A DNA stretch of 64,000 bases from Crotophaga sulcirostris (Eukaryota; Chordata; Aves; Cuculiformes; Crotophagidae), in assembly GCA_013397455.1 (NCBI GenBank), contig VYZB01000371.1, positions 296,397-360,396 of the forward strand. Reading direction: 5' to 3'. Shown piece by piece: positions 54,852 to 64,000 of the stretch. Positions within the stretch are counted from its first letter, which is position 1. Each line of letters opens with the position of its first letter. The notes below the pieces were generated by a model. It saw nothing but the letters and a program-made list of their open reading frames with translations. It searched no databases and was not told the origin of the DNA. The position numbers were made by a program, and so were the translations under genes.

Positions 54852-57416
54852 CACATGAGCCTGTGTTCATCCTCTGGCCTGATCATTGTTCAGTTCATTT
54901 TTCATATTCTTACCCCTAGACTTAGTTTTCTCTCCACATTTTTTCCCTTCTGATAATCCTACCTCAGACATCTTGATCCTATGTTATTTGAGAAGGATGT
55001 ATTCAAACCAGAGAACATCCATTTGTTCATACCCTGCCATAGTGAAATTTGAGTCTGATAAACACAAAAACAGAAATATGTGCTGTGTAGTGGCTAGAAG
55101 AGTAACTGAGGAGCAGAGCACAAGGGGGACATAAGAGATAGTTATACCCCTACAGAGGAAAAACAAACTTTACCTTTGCAACCTGTAAGCCTCCTTCGTT
55201 CTTCTTTGTTTATTCTTATAACTGTCATTTGGTAACTGACTGTCCAGTGAAGCAGTGTAAGATGAAAAGTATTGTCTTGCTTTCATTGCAACAGGGCTTT
55301 GCACTAAAAGAACAAAAAAAACCCAAAAAACTGAAGGAACCAAGAAAACTGTCAAGAGTGGACAGGGTGCTGATTGAGAAAGCATGTAATTTTGTTGGGC
55401 AAAAAAATCTGTGTTATGTGATGGTTGAGAATAAGCCATATGGTAAAAGGCTAGCTCTCTATTTCAGTTTAGCTGAGTATAAGAAAATTGCTCGTATCTC
55501 CCATAAATTGCACTGTTTCTCCAGTTAATGTACAATCTCATAGCACTTGCATATTAAGCAACATTTATAAAAAATTCATGAAGATAAAGAGTCCAAAGCA
55601 TTCAAAATCCAATACCAGGCAATGTGATGTTAAAGTCTTGCACAAAAATTGAAGCCTACTTCCATTCATCCGAGAGCTTGCAGGCACTTAACAAGGCATT
55701 TGTAGAGTTCATGCTTAATAGTCTGCTTCCATGCTCATTGGCTGCGGTATAGATTATATGAGTTCAATGAACAGTTCTTTATGTGGGTTATCACAGACTC
55801 TCTTTTATCCGGATTTATTACGTCTGGCAGTGGTGTGCATAAGCACAAGCTGTAAAAGATGACTGCTGTACTTCTGAAGATATATGTCTCCCTTTCCTAG
55901 TTCCTGGAAGCTCTCCAGCATGACTGAGATCTGAACAGGGATGTTTAGCTGGGTGTGGTCTGGGATCTGTAGTTCCTTCTGCAACTTTGAGAGCAGAAAA
56001 AGAGACATGAAAATGTAAGTTCTCGTAGGAAGTAATGTGTTCACTGAGTTGATACTAGACTTTCATTAAAAGGGTGCCTGTTTTGCTTTTCATAGTGATG
56101 GGCTTGTCTGCATTTTCGCTGTGGTCCTTGATTTTGAAGGATTTTCAATTTTTCAGTAGAACTTGGTTCTGGATTGCAAATGGAAAACCACAGTGGCCTT
56201 CTGTTAGATAAGTGTATTTAGTCCTAAATTTCTAAATAATGAAAATCAGTTTCCTTTCTTTTTCTTTTTTGTTGTGTTGAAAATTAAGATTGGAAGAAAT
56301 GAGTTTGCATAAGTAAGTTTTGCAGTGTTTCCTTTAAATGCAGCCAACGACTTGGTGACGTTTGGGATATTTAAGAATTATATTATTTGAATGTAGTGGC
56401 CTCTTTTGAGAATATTAGCAAGTATTAAGTAGTTTACAAAATCCTGGTCAGCAGCAGAGGGTATTTAAAACCAACAGGAAGAGTCTGGATTTGATATTTT
56501 CATTTTAGTTACTATCTTTTTTGTGTATTTTTACAGTGATATTTACTTACGCAAGAGCCTTACTTTGCTAGATGGTATACAAATACACAGTAGATAATAA
56601 TGTCTAGCTAAAAGAGCTTCAATAAAGCCACGGTTAACCCTTACAAGTTCTGAAGCCAAAATAAGGCTAATTGATTTGTCAGGAGCAAATGGTGTTCTGT
56701 CTGGCAGAGGAAGACAGTCCTAAGGTAACAGAACATTTAAGATGTTACCACAAGTAGGCAACCCCCCTACCTTAAGAAATCTCAGAGAATCAAACAGATA
56801 TGTACTAATTTAATTTGCATAAGTGCAATCAATATGTAAAGACTGCTGAAAAAAGTGCAGTGTAGGCTTCACAACAGTTTCCGGTCTTAAGTTCATAAGG
56901 AATGTTGTACTTACTGTATTTATTGTACTTAATAGCACGCTGGCCAGATCGGGAAGCTTTCTAATTTCGCTATGCAAGTAGACATTAAATTCTTCCAAAA
57001 CAAAGAGTAATCTTTAATATTTACATTTCACAGACAGTAACACAGGAATAACTGGTAGATTTAAAAGGTGAAATTCGTTATGACCTTGTACATTATTTGA
57101 CCTTCTTCTTAGTCCAATCTCTATATAATTGCGTTCTGTTGCAATTTAAACAGTTGTTTCTGTAGTAAATTTATACCTCACAGTGTGAATTTGCAACATT
57201 CAAAATCAATTCAGAGTCTATGAAGTGCAGAAAATTAGGTACATTCCTGGAAAAGTTGTTCTAGTATTCCCTCTTACTATTAAAAGTGTGTACTTCTTTT
57301 TCTGGACTTAGCCAGCTGTTAATTTCTAGCCATTGGATTTTGTTATAACTACCTGTCAAAGTGCCCTCTGCTACCAGAAATCTCTGCTTGTTAAATACTC
57401 ACTGTTTATGATCAAG

Positions 57417-57740
57417 TTATGCTATAAACCTTCCTTGTAAAAAGTGATTATGGATTGAGATAATGAAGTGCCTTGGTGAAGGCAGACCACGAATAATCCT
57501 TCTGGTTCCTTTCTGAATCTTTTCCAAATTTTCAACATCTCTTCTGAATTGTAGGTGTTCAAACTGGTCCCAATGTACAGTATTGTCTTTATATTGCAAT
57601 TGTATGTACCAACTATAGTGGCAACACTACATCCCTTCTGTTCCAGATGGTCCCTTATGCATTCAAAGAATGTTTTGGCTACCATATTGTACGGGTAGCT
57701 TTTATTATGTACAGCCTACTTTATTTCCTTTTTTAGAGTG
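57417..57740 (-). pseudogene. second ancient CR1/L3-type LINE relic
   Basis: On the minus strand, overlapping broken frames show the stretch just after the reverse transcriptase of a CR1-clade ORF2. One frame reads HWDQFEHLQFRRDVENLEKI and QKGTRRIIRGL, corresponding to the conserved tyrosine/phenylalanine-rich, LEKVQKRAT..I.GL block of these elements. The adjacent frame carries the upstream part (57685-57600). It is about 320 bp, frame-broken and in the same orientation as the relic at 2.5-4.3 kb. The match is from recalled family conservation. It cannot make protein. Sequence up to about 57830 may also belong. Confidence 0.6.
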
Positions 57741-60700
57741 ACTGCTTTCTAGGCTCCTTATACATAGTAATGCCTAATCTTTGCAGGTACTCCACATTGA
57801 AATATTTTTGTATGACAACTATTTCTAATCTATTTGTAATGAAGTGGTACAGAAGATCACTGATATGATGTTTCCATAATATTTTTTCAGGTGTACTTTT
57901 GGAGAGCTACTCTTTGGCTAAAATTTGGTGGGTTTTGCTTAATGAGGAAAAGATTAGAAAACAGTGTTGTGTACATGGTATACTTTGCATTTTTTGGTAC
58001 ACCTGGTAAAAAAGAAATCATATATTAAGCATGCAAATAGCTGTGAAGCTAAGGTAAAGAAAACAACTATGCTTAATTTCCTTGATGAATATTCCATGCA
58101 TGAATTACAATGTTACTATTATAGCACAGATTCCTGGAAGATCTCAGGGGATATCATTCTTCCAGAATGAAATGTGGGCAAGGCTGGGCGGATTGTTATG
58201 GGCTCACTGTTCATACATTTCCTTTGCTTGCAAAAACATACAAAAATATTATTTGCAGGAATTCTCAAGCGTGTGAGACAACAGAAACAATTAAATTCTA
58301 TATGTGGTGATCATGTTATCAATGACAATATACAGCTGAACTATGGTGTAAATATTGTTTATGGAATTTAAACCAGTGAACTTGAAAATGATTGTCTTAA
58401 AATTCTACTTTTTTTTCAGTGGCTGTTTCATTTTTTTCTAAAGCTGAAGTAGAATGCAATGATATGTAACTCAGTCCAAAAAGTTGACATGCTTATGGTC
58501 TGAGACAAACACAGTTAAAACAGTATAATCACAGTGAAAGCACATTTATTTCTAAGGTAAATCTATATCAATTAGCTACTGCACCCAAACTTCAAGTGAA
58601 GGAAGAGTGCAGAAATTATTGGTTTTTAAGTGCTCTTTAAAGAACAAATAAAAAGAAAATGAGCCTAATTTTCTGCCATTGAAGGCAGAGATTATGGTTG
58701 TTAACATACATTATTAGAGGGTGAGTAAAGCTTGCTAGAGAAATTTCCTCAAATATGGGTGTAGAAAAAGTTTTACAACTTTTTAAAATCCAGTTATAAT
58801 GCTTTAGAACTTTCCTCTTTTCCCTCATCCTCTGGTTATAAAAGTTTTCAGTATCTAATTTTAAATTCACTTACTGGAGTTGCCACTGCAGTTTGTAGTT
58901 TGCTGGCCTTCAACTGTGCTGAATCTGCATCAACTTCTTGTTAATCACTGACATGAGTTGCTGCTTCTGGAAGGGACAACTCAGCAAAATGTAGAAAATG
59001 CTCTGTTCCTGCAGCCCAGGGCATGCTCTGGACAGTTTGTCACCATACTTAATAACTCTCTATATAAGATCACTGAAGTCCTACGGTGAAGCAATAACTT
59101 ATCTTGGTTTAATCTTAGAAGATCCAAGCTGATTGCAGTGGGGAGGAAATTGCGTCTCCTGCAGATGGGGTTGTCCCTTCTAGACTGGCAAATATTCTCA
59201 ATCTTGTACAAAAATAGGTCCCTTGCATCAGATATCATGTTTACTGGAATGTAGTGCTAGAGAAAAATTAGAGACTGTCTTCAGAAGCTGCTGACACCCT
59301 GCAAATGAATTTAAATATGAGTTGCAGTTCTCAAGAAAAAGATGACAGGAGTCTAAGGTAAAGATGGAGAGCAAAACTGTAGGTAATTTAGGGTTTATTA
59401 CAGCTGCTCAGCCAAAGTAGGAAGAAGAGACAATATAAAATGGGTTTAATACATGAGAAACGGGGATAAGCTGAGGAAGATGAGATTGAAAAGAATTTAA
59501 GAATTTAAATACCAGAAAAGGAGAACAATGCAAGATTTGAACAAGGATAAGAGGAACCTGCTCATGAGCATCAGTTTGAAAATATCTCAACAATCTATAT
59601 GTGCTTTTCCGTGTTGGGTTTAATTGCACCCACATGCTAAGAGAAACTACAGTTACTGATCTTCTTTTTAGTAACTTTTCTCACCCTTTTCTCATGGCAG
59701 GAATACTTATGCAAACAAGCTGTAGGAGCAGTCAGAAAGGCATTATTTCAAGGCCATATTTGGGTTGTCTGCCTTTGTGGTTGATTCTACATACACTGTT
59801 TTGAAATTAATTGAGACCGTGGTTATCAAAAAATATCTACAATTCAAATGCAACATTCAATTTGCTTATTCTATAGATGAAAGTGTGTTTTATTTTTGTA
59901 ATAAAAAATAGATTACTTATTACTGTGTTATGCAAGTACCTCTCCATACATACCTATATCATTCTGGAGGTTATTTATGGGAAGGACACGCTGTTATTCT
60001 TTATAGTTGGGAACACTAAAGTAAAAGGATTTCGGGCTAAAACCAGGCCTTTGATCTTTCTGTCACAAGACTTCCTGTTTCTAATACTGCACAGCAAACA
60101 CTCAAGGACTGACTTAAATTGGAGTTGTTTGCGCTAGGGCATTCTTAATGTAAGTATAGAATGCCTTCATTTTTTTTCGTCTGGCTTTCTAGTTTCCGCT
60201 CTGGTTTTGCATAGAACTGAAAAACTTAACAAAAGGTGACCTCCTAGTAATTGGGAATTTAGTGAAAAATCAAGATTATAAGGATTATCTTCTTCATTCA
60301 GCTGTTAAACAATCCTGTTGTTGTTGCTCATGTCCTTTTATAGATATACTATATTTAAGATAGGCATATTCTTGGCAAAATGTTACTTTTTTCATTGCTT
60401 CATTCATATATTTTGTTGTTCTGTGTGATGTGTTTGTATAGTGTTTTCTCTGTAAAAGTCTGTTTGTGTTCCTGGCATTTCTCACCAGTATTTTTGTTTT
60501 GAGTAAACTAGTGTTGTGTATTCAGTGTAGTTTCCTGCTTGTCCATAGTCCATTTTGTATTTTGATCAGGCAGTTTATGAGTTTCAAAAATATGTCAGCT
60601 TCTACATGCAAAGATTAAAATCCATGAACTTCCCATCACCCTAGCAATCCAAGTTTCCATGTATCATGTAAGAAATATCAATGTACACAGGAAATTACCT

Positions 60701-62594
60701 GTTGTTAGGCAGTATTTTTCTTCTTTAATTTCCACCCTGTTGCAAAAAAAAGGTTATTAAGAGCTCCTAATAATATTTGCAGTGGCCTTCTTACCTGATT
60801 GTTTGCACTCCACATGAATTTGTAGGAAATTTAAAGAAATGTTTCTGTGTTGTGATTAAACGCATTTAATCTTTGTAGCTTAACTCTTACAATTTCTCCT
60901 CAAAATAACAAATTAATTACTGCTGGTGAAATTTGAGGCAATTTTCTTCCTGCTTTTGATGGTGTAACGAGAGTTAACTGCTCAGCAAATAAATCTTGCA
61001 GAGTACTGTTGCAGTTGAACAAAATTTATGCTATCAGTTGAGGGAGCTGCTGGAAATGTTGTACTCAAGGCTTTCCAAACTGTAATTGAGAATGTCAAGA
61101 GAAATCATTACAAAATATGTGATTGCCCAGATTTATCTGTTACAGTAGACAGCTTTAAAGCATGCAATATGTACAAAAGGTGGAGGGCTGCAGAGCTATT
61201 CAGGTACAGTAGCACAACTGTGGAATGTGGCCAAGTGAGTCATACATTTGTTCTAGCTTCTTATATTTTAAACATAAAGGAGTGATTACCAGTGTCAGGT
61301 GCTTTATATGACTCACATTAATTTTGAGAAGAGGAGAGGATAAAACCCAATAACTCCTCCGTGCACTGGATTTAAAGACAAAATGCAGTGGACTCAATGA
61401 AATAGGCAGGCAAGACGCACAGTTCTTTACCTTGAATTTTAAAAGCAACCGTTTTGTTAGTTATGGGTATAAAACGTGAATTCCCATGACAAATCGTGGC
61501 AATGTATTTCTGATATTTTGATCAATGGCTTTTAAAAAATGTTGTTGATAGCTGTGTTTATTCCGTCATTGTTCTGGGCTTTGTTGTCAAGCTTAATGGA
61601 ATAATCATGTGATCTGAGTGATGATTAAAATTGCTCTCTGCAGTTTACTTATTAAACAGAAAAACATGTATCTTCTATACGTTTCAGAAATAAATCTGCT
61701 GCTTTGGAAGTGTAATAGGGAAAAACGGCTGAATAGTGAAGAAAAACTACACAGAACTAAAATAAGTATGACATAGTGCAGCAGTGCAGAAGTTACTAGG
61801 AGTATGGAGAAACTCATAAAATCAGATGTATTGAACCTGAAATTTTAAAGCATGCATGTACGTTTGATAATTTTTATATGAAAAGAATATAATGGTCTTG
61901 GAATTGACCTGTCCATACTTCATAAAATTTACTTTTGATATAATATCACTCCCATGATATTAAATGAAAGGCTTTACATAACTCATTGCTTTATTGATAA
62001 GAAAGGCGTCAATTTACTTTTAGACTTTTGTCCAGTTTTCTGCTTGAAACAAAATACGAAGTTTTGGAGAAAACTGGAAAAATATACAGGAACTGGAACT
62101 AGATGATTCCTTAGGTAAAAATTGGACTTTATGAAGAAAACCAAAGAAAATATGGAAAGATTCAAATTCAGACACAAACAGAATGTCATAATGCCAGAAA
62201 TTCAGAGCGATTAAAAAAAAAAGAGAACATGAGTAAAGAAATTTCTTAAATTCAACCTCTTGCTTTCTTTGTTCTGTGTTGCCTTACAAATATTTCCTAA
62301 TGAAACTGCATTATATTACTGAACAGAATGCAGAGATTGAAGAGAACTTCTAGGAATTTAGATACCTCATGTTGGCAGGACATGCTGCTTATTGCAGCAC
62401 TGTAGATTGCCATAAGTAGGAATAAGGAGAACTGGGTTTATCATTGTCTTATTTACTTAAGGCTTGCTAATTTGGTAGAGTTCTTTAATGCCTGCAGATA
62501 AAAAGAACACTATGGGTGAAATACTATTACAGTCTGTGTGCAATCTTGCTTTACCATTTCCTTCTGGTGTGAAGACCTAGTTTGCAAGGAACAA
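57741..62594. other. unique noncoding DNA left of the retrovirus
   Basis: No gene is established. A minus-strand 85-codon frame at 58981-59238 holds a motif (RRRNFLPTAISLDLL) loosely like the C-terminus of some LINE ORF2 proteins, but this is weak. The last six bases before the LTR, GAACAA (62589-62594), are the expected position of one copy of the target-site duplication. The other copy lies beyond the window. Confidence 0.5.
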
Positions 62595-62872
62595 TGTGGA
62601 AGGGCTTCTGTGAGAAGTAGTATGTTTGCCCTTGAACCAGCTAGGCTTGGAGGAATTTCAAGCATGCGGTGGAGGTTTGAGAACAGACAGCAAACTGATA
62701 AAGCAGCTGCAAAAACAGGTACAAGAGGCCCATGAAGCCGCGGGGCAAAGTGACATGATCAGCTACCAATCAATGATGCTAATTGTTCGTGTGGACAGTT
62801 CATGAAGACGTAAATCATCCAATCACCTGTTGCATGTATGCTGCGTAGACGCGTGTACGGGAAGTAAAAGGT

Positions 62873-62879
62873 TATATAA
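62873..62879 (+). promoter_or_regulatory. LTR TATA box
   Basis: TATATAA lies 84 bp before the LTR end, with CCAAT motifs about 50 and 105 bp upstream. This is the layout of a retroviral RNA polymerase II promoter. Expected transcription start is about 25-32 bp downstream, near 62900-62910. Confidence 0.8.
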
Positions 62880-62896
62880 GTGTGTGCTTAACTTGC

Positions 62897-62902
62897 AATA
62901 AA
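62897..62902 (+). terminator. LTR poly(A) signal AATAAA
   Basis: A canonical AATAAA with a T/G-rich stretch (GATTGTGTCTTCC) about 30 bp downstream. In the 3' LTR the equivalent site would direct polyadenylation of the viral RNA. Confidence 0.75.
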
Positions 62903-62958
62903 CGAAGTTCACTGACCACTCATATTGAGTGATTGTGTCTTCCTCCGTCTCCAACAAA

Positions 62959-62976
62959 TGGCGCCCGAACAGGGAC
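62959..62976 (+). other. tRNA-Lys primer-binding site
   Basis: TGGCGCCCGAACAGGGAC is an exact 18-nt complement of the 3' end of tRNA-Lys(UUU), the primer used by lentiviruses and several betaretrovirus-like endogenous elements. It starts two bases after the LTR CA end. It marks the element as retroviral, supports class II (ERVK-like) assignment, and shows the 5' end is intact. Confidence 0.96.
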
Positions 62977-63201
62977 CCAGCTGGATCTGACCCCGAAAAG
63001 CCACAGTTGGACGGACTTCGGATACCGGTCCTGCAACGCAGCTCAGGAGGTGGAAAGGACGGCCCGAAAAGGCATAATCCTCGTACCCAAAGGACGGCCT
63101 GAAAGGCAAATCCTCGCACCCAGGACATTGACGAGAGTCCTGCCGAAGACGCCGCCGGGGTCTTGCAAAGGCTGCAACGGCGTCGACGTTTTTAAAAAGG
63201 T
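62977..63201 (+). other. retroviral leader with tandem repeat
   Basis: This 225-nt untranslated leader between the primer-binding site and gag is GC- and CpG-rich, unlike the flanking host DNA. It contains two tandem copies of a unit beginning AAAGGACGGCC, at 63054-63088 (35 nt) and 63089-63121 (33 nt), differing by a few substitutions and a 2-nt length change. The leader is where packaging and dimerisation signals normally lie, so the repeat may sit in such structures; that role is inference. An in-frame stop at 63193-63195 precedes the gag ATG. The motif AAG|GTATGG at the leader end resembles a splice donor. Confidence 0.75.
63054..63121 (+). repeat. tandem direct repeat in ERV leader
   Basis: Two adjacent copies, 63054-63088 and 63089-63121, each running from AAAGGACGGCC to CCTCG(T/C)ACCC. 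The copies differ in a few positions, so the duplication is not brand new and may be shared across the family. Confidence 0.85.
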
Positions 63202-64000
63202 ATGGAAAGACAAGCGGCGTATGATTTGCTCAAATGCTTTTTAGAAAAGCGGAGCACTCAGGGTATAGACTGTAAGAAGGAGTTACCGGGACTACTAGCC
63301 TATGGGTTAGCTAAAGGCTGTTTCGTTAATCCCGATACGGTATTTGAACGGGATGAGCTTAGCAAGAGGGCCAAGGAAGATAATAAATATCCCACTATGT
63401 GGAGGTTGATAAATGAGACTTTAAAGGTAATGAAAGCGGAGCGCTCGGTGATGACCTTTGCGTTCACAGCACTATCGCCCGGAGAAGGGGTTAAAGAATG
63501 GGTTAAAATAACTCTACTGAAAAGAAAAAAAAAAAAAAAAAAAAAAAAGTGCAAAACTGCTGGCAACAACATGGAAGCTTAACTTTAATGTGTTAGAAGA
63601 CCTTGAAGCTGAACATTCGTTAAAGCTGAATGTTCTGCAGTTGCAGGGACATTTGCGGCATTAAAAGCAGAGAAAATGCCAGAAAATCCATACGCTGCAT
63701 ACCCTGCTCGTATTTTTGACGATCTTCCCGTACCATCCCCTGCTTTGCCTTCGGCACCCCCAATAGCGGAGCAGTTTGGGGTGGCAGGAGGTGAAATGCC
63801 AGGCAAATGGCCACCTATTTCGCTGCCAGATCCTGATAACAGGAATAGTTTCAGCTCCCCCGCGAAAGAAAAAGCTGTAAATCCTTTTTTACAACTGGAA
63901 AGCAATAAAGCCGTGGGCAAGAGGGGCTTAAACCTCTACCCAACCCCACTGCCAACCACATATCCCTCTCCAGCTGTAGAGACTGTTGCTGAAAAAGAAA
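63202..64000 (+). pseudogene. gag: ERV gag, partial, frame interrupted
   Basis: Gag is the structural polyprotein of the retrovirus. The ATG at 63202 is the first after an in-frame stop (63193-63195) and starts a matrix-like N-terminal region of about 107 residues, rich in charged residues. Residue 2 is Glu, not Gly, so the usual myristoylation signal is absent. The frame then meets an A24 run (63525-63548), coding a false poly-lysine, and stops at 63580-63582. Just after the A run the coding-like frame is shifted (open 63551-63661). The original frame is open again from 63613 through the window edge. That later part is proline-rich, as expected between matrix and capsid, and has a PSAP late-domain motif (63748-63759) of the kind that recruits the Tsg101/ESCRT pathway for budding. 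Capsid, nucleocapsid, pro, pol and env would lie beyond the window. As read, the gene is broken. The A run could also be a sequencing or assembly length error. Confidence 0.82.
63525..63548 (+). repeat. A24 homopolymer inside gag
   Basis: An uninterrupted run of 24 A within the matrix-coding part of gag, preceded by AAAG. It coincides with the loss of the reading frame. Likely explanations are slippage expansion of a shorter A-rich lysine tract after insertion, or an error in homopolymer length in the assembly. Confidence 0.9.

Larger units (their letters stand above)
48851..57416. other. unique AT-rich noncoding DNA, 8.6 kb
   Basis: No gene is recognised. A GC-richer patch lies at 50010-50220. 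Low-complexity tracts lie at 53690-53727 and 54829-54851. The 99-codon lysine-rich frame at 55229-55528 and the stretch at 55540-56040 look superficially exonic but show no domain or clean splice context. Confidence 0.5.
62595..62956 (+). mobile_element. 5' LTR of class II endogenous retrovirus
   Basis: The 362-bp LTR begins TGTGGA and ends TCCAACA, giving TG...CA ends and a short imperfect inverted terminal repeat. It lies two bases before a perfect primer-binding site, which fixes its 3' end. In order it has CCAAT motifs at 62766-62770 and 62819-62823, a TATATAA box at 62873-62879 and AATAAA at 62897-62902. U5 follows with a 6-bp stem-loop (62917-62931). Only 17 bp separate the TATA box from the poly(A) signal, so transcription probably starts at or just after AATAAA and R is very short. 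The 5' edge is inferred from the terminal repeat. The 3' LTR is outside the window, so age cannot be read from LTR divergence. Confidence 0.88.

Noticed and set aside
55229..55528. 99-codon lysine-rich plus-strand frame
   Set aside because: It overlaps an 89-codon frame on the other strand, and I see no domain, signal or splice context; lysine richness follows from A-rich DNA.
63585..63920. 111-codon minus-strand frame in the retrovirus
   Set aside because: It is the antisense shadow of the open proline-rich gag segment.
1..64000. tRNA genes, CRISPR arrays, bacterial operon features
   Set aside because: No tRNA B-box with a foldable cloverleaf, no regularly spaced repeats, and nothing prokaryotic was seen.

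Overview
The window looks like nuclear DNA from a bird: AT-rich, CpG-poor, with chicken-repeat-1 (CR1) LINE fragments ending in the ATTCTRTG octamers typical of avian CR1. A class II (betaretrovirus-like) endogenous retrovirus enters at the right edge. I found no host protein-coding gene, tRNA, rRNA, recognisable small RNA or CRISPR array. Outside the retrovirus no open frame exceeds 107 codons, and most small ORFs have no codon structure or family resemblance. The first 62.5 kb is therefore best read as a gene desert or the inside of a very long intron; the sequence alone cannot say which.

Layout: 1-2.5 kb is unique AT-rich DNA with a 16-bp CR1 tail relic at 2139-2154. At about 2520-4330, on the minus strand, lies a very old, frame-broken LINE of the CR1/L3 type; its reverse transcriptase palm, the following segments and the C-terminus can still be followed in order. 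From 4.3 to 22.2 kb the DNA is unique, with a short CR1 tail at 13.87 kb and simple A/T tracts. At 22.21-22.64 kb is a clear 5'-truncated CR1. A GC-richer block follows at 22.6-23.3 kb and a GC-rich unclassified block at 28.09-28.45 kb. A CTTT microsatellite sits at 32.03-32.10 kb and a nearly G-free A/C tract at 38.61-38.71 kb. Two further 5'-truncated CR1 copies lie at 42.50-42.80 and 48.56-48.85 kb, and a second ancient CR1/L3-type relic (minus strand) at 57.4-57.7 kb.

At 62,595-64,000 the 5' end of a plus-strand endogenous retrovirus is present: a 362-bp LTR (TG...CA, CCAAT boxes, TATA box, AATAAA), a perfect 18-nt tRNA-Lys primer-binding site, a CpG-rich leader with a tandem repeat of about 35 bp, and the first part of gag. 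The gag frame is interrupted at a 24-A homopolymer, then is open again in the original frame to the window edge. The rest of the provirus lies outside the window.

No new coding system was found. The points most worth a second look are the structure and apparent youth of the retroviral insertion, and the ancient LINE whose protein can still be read in pieces.
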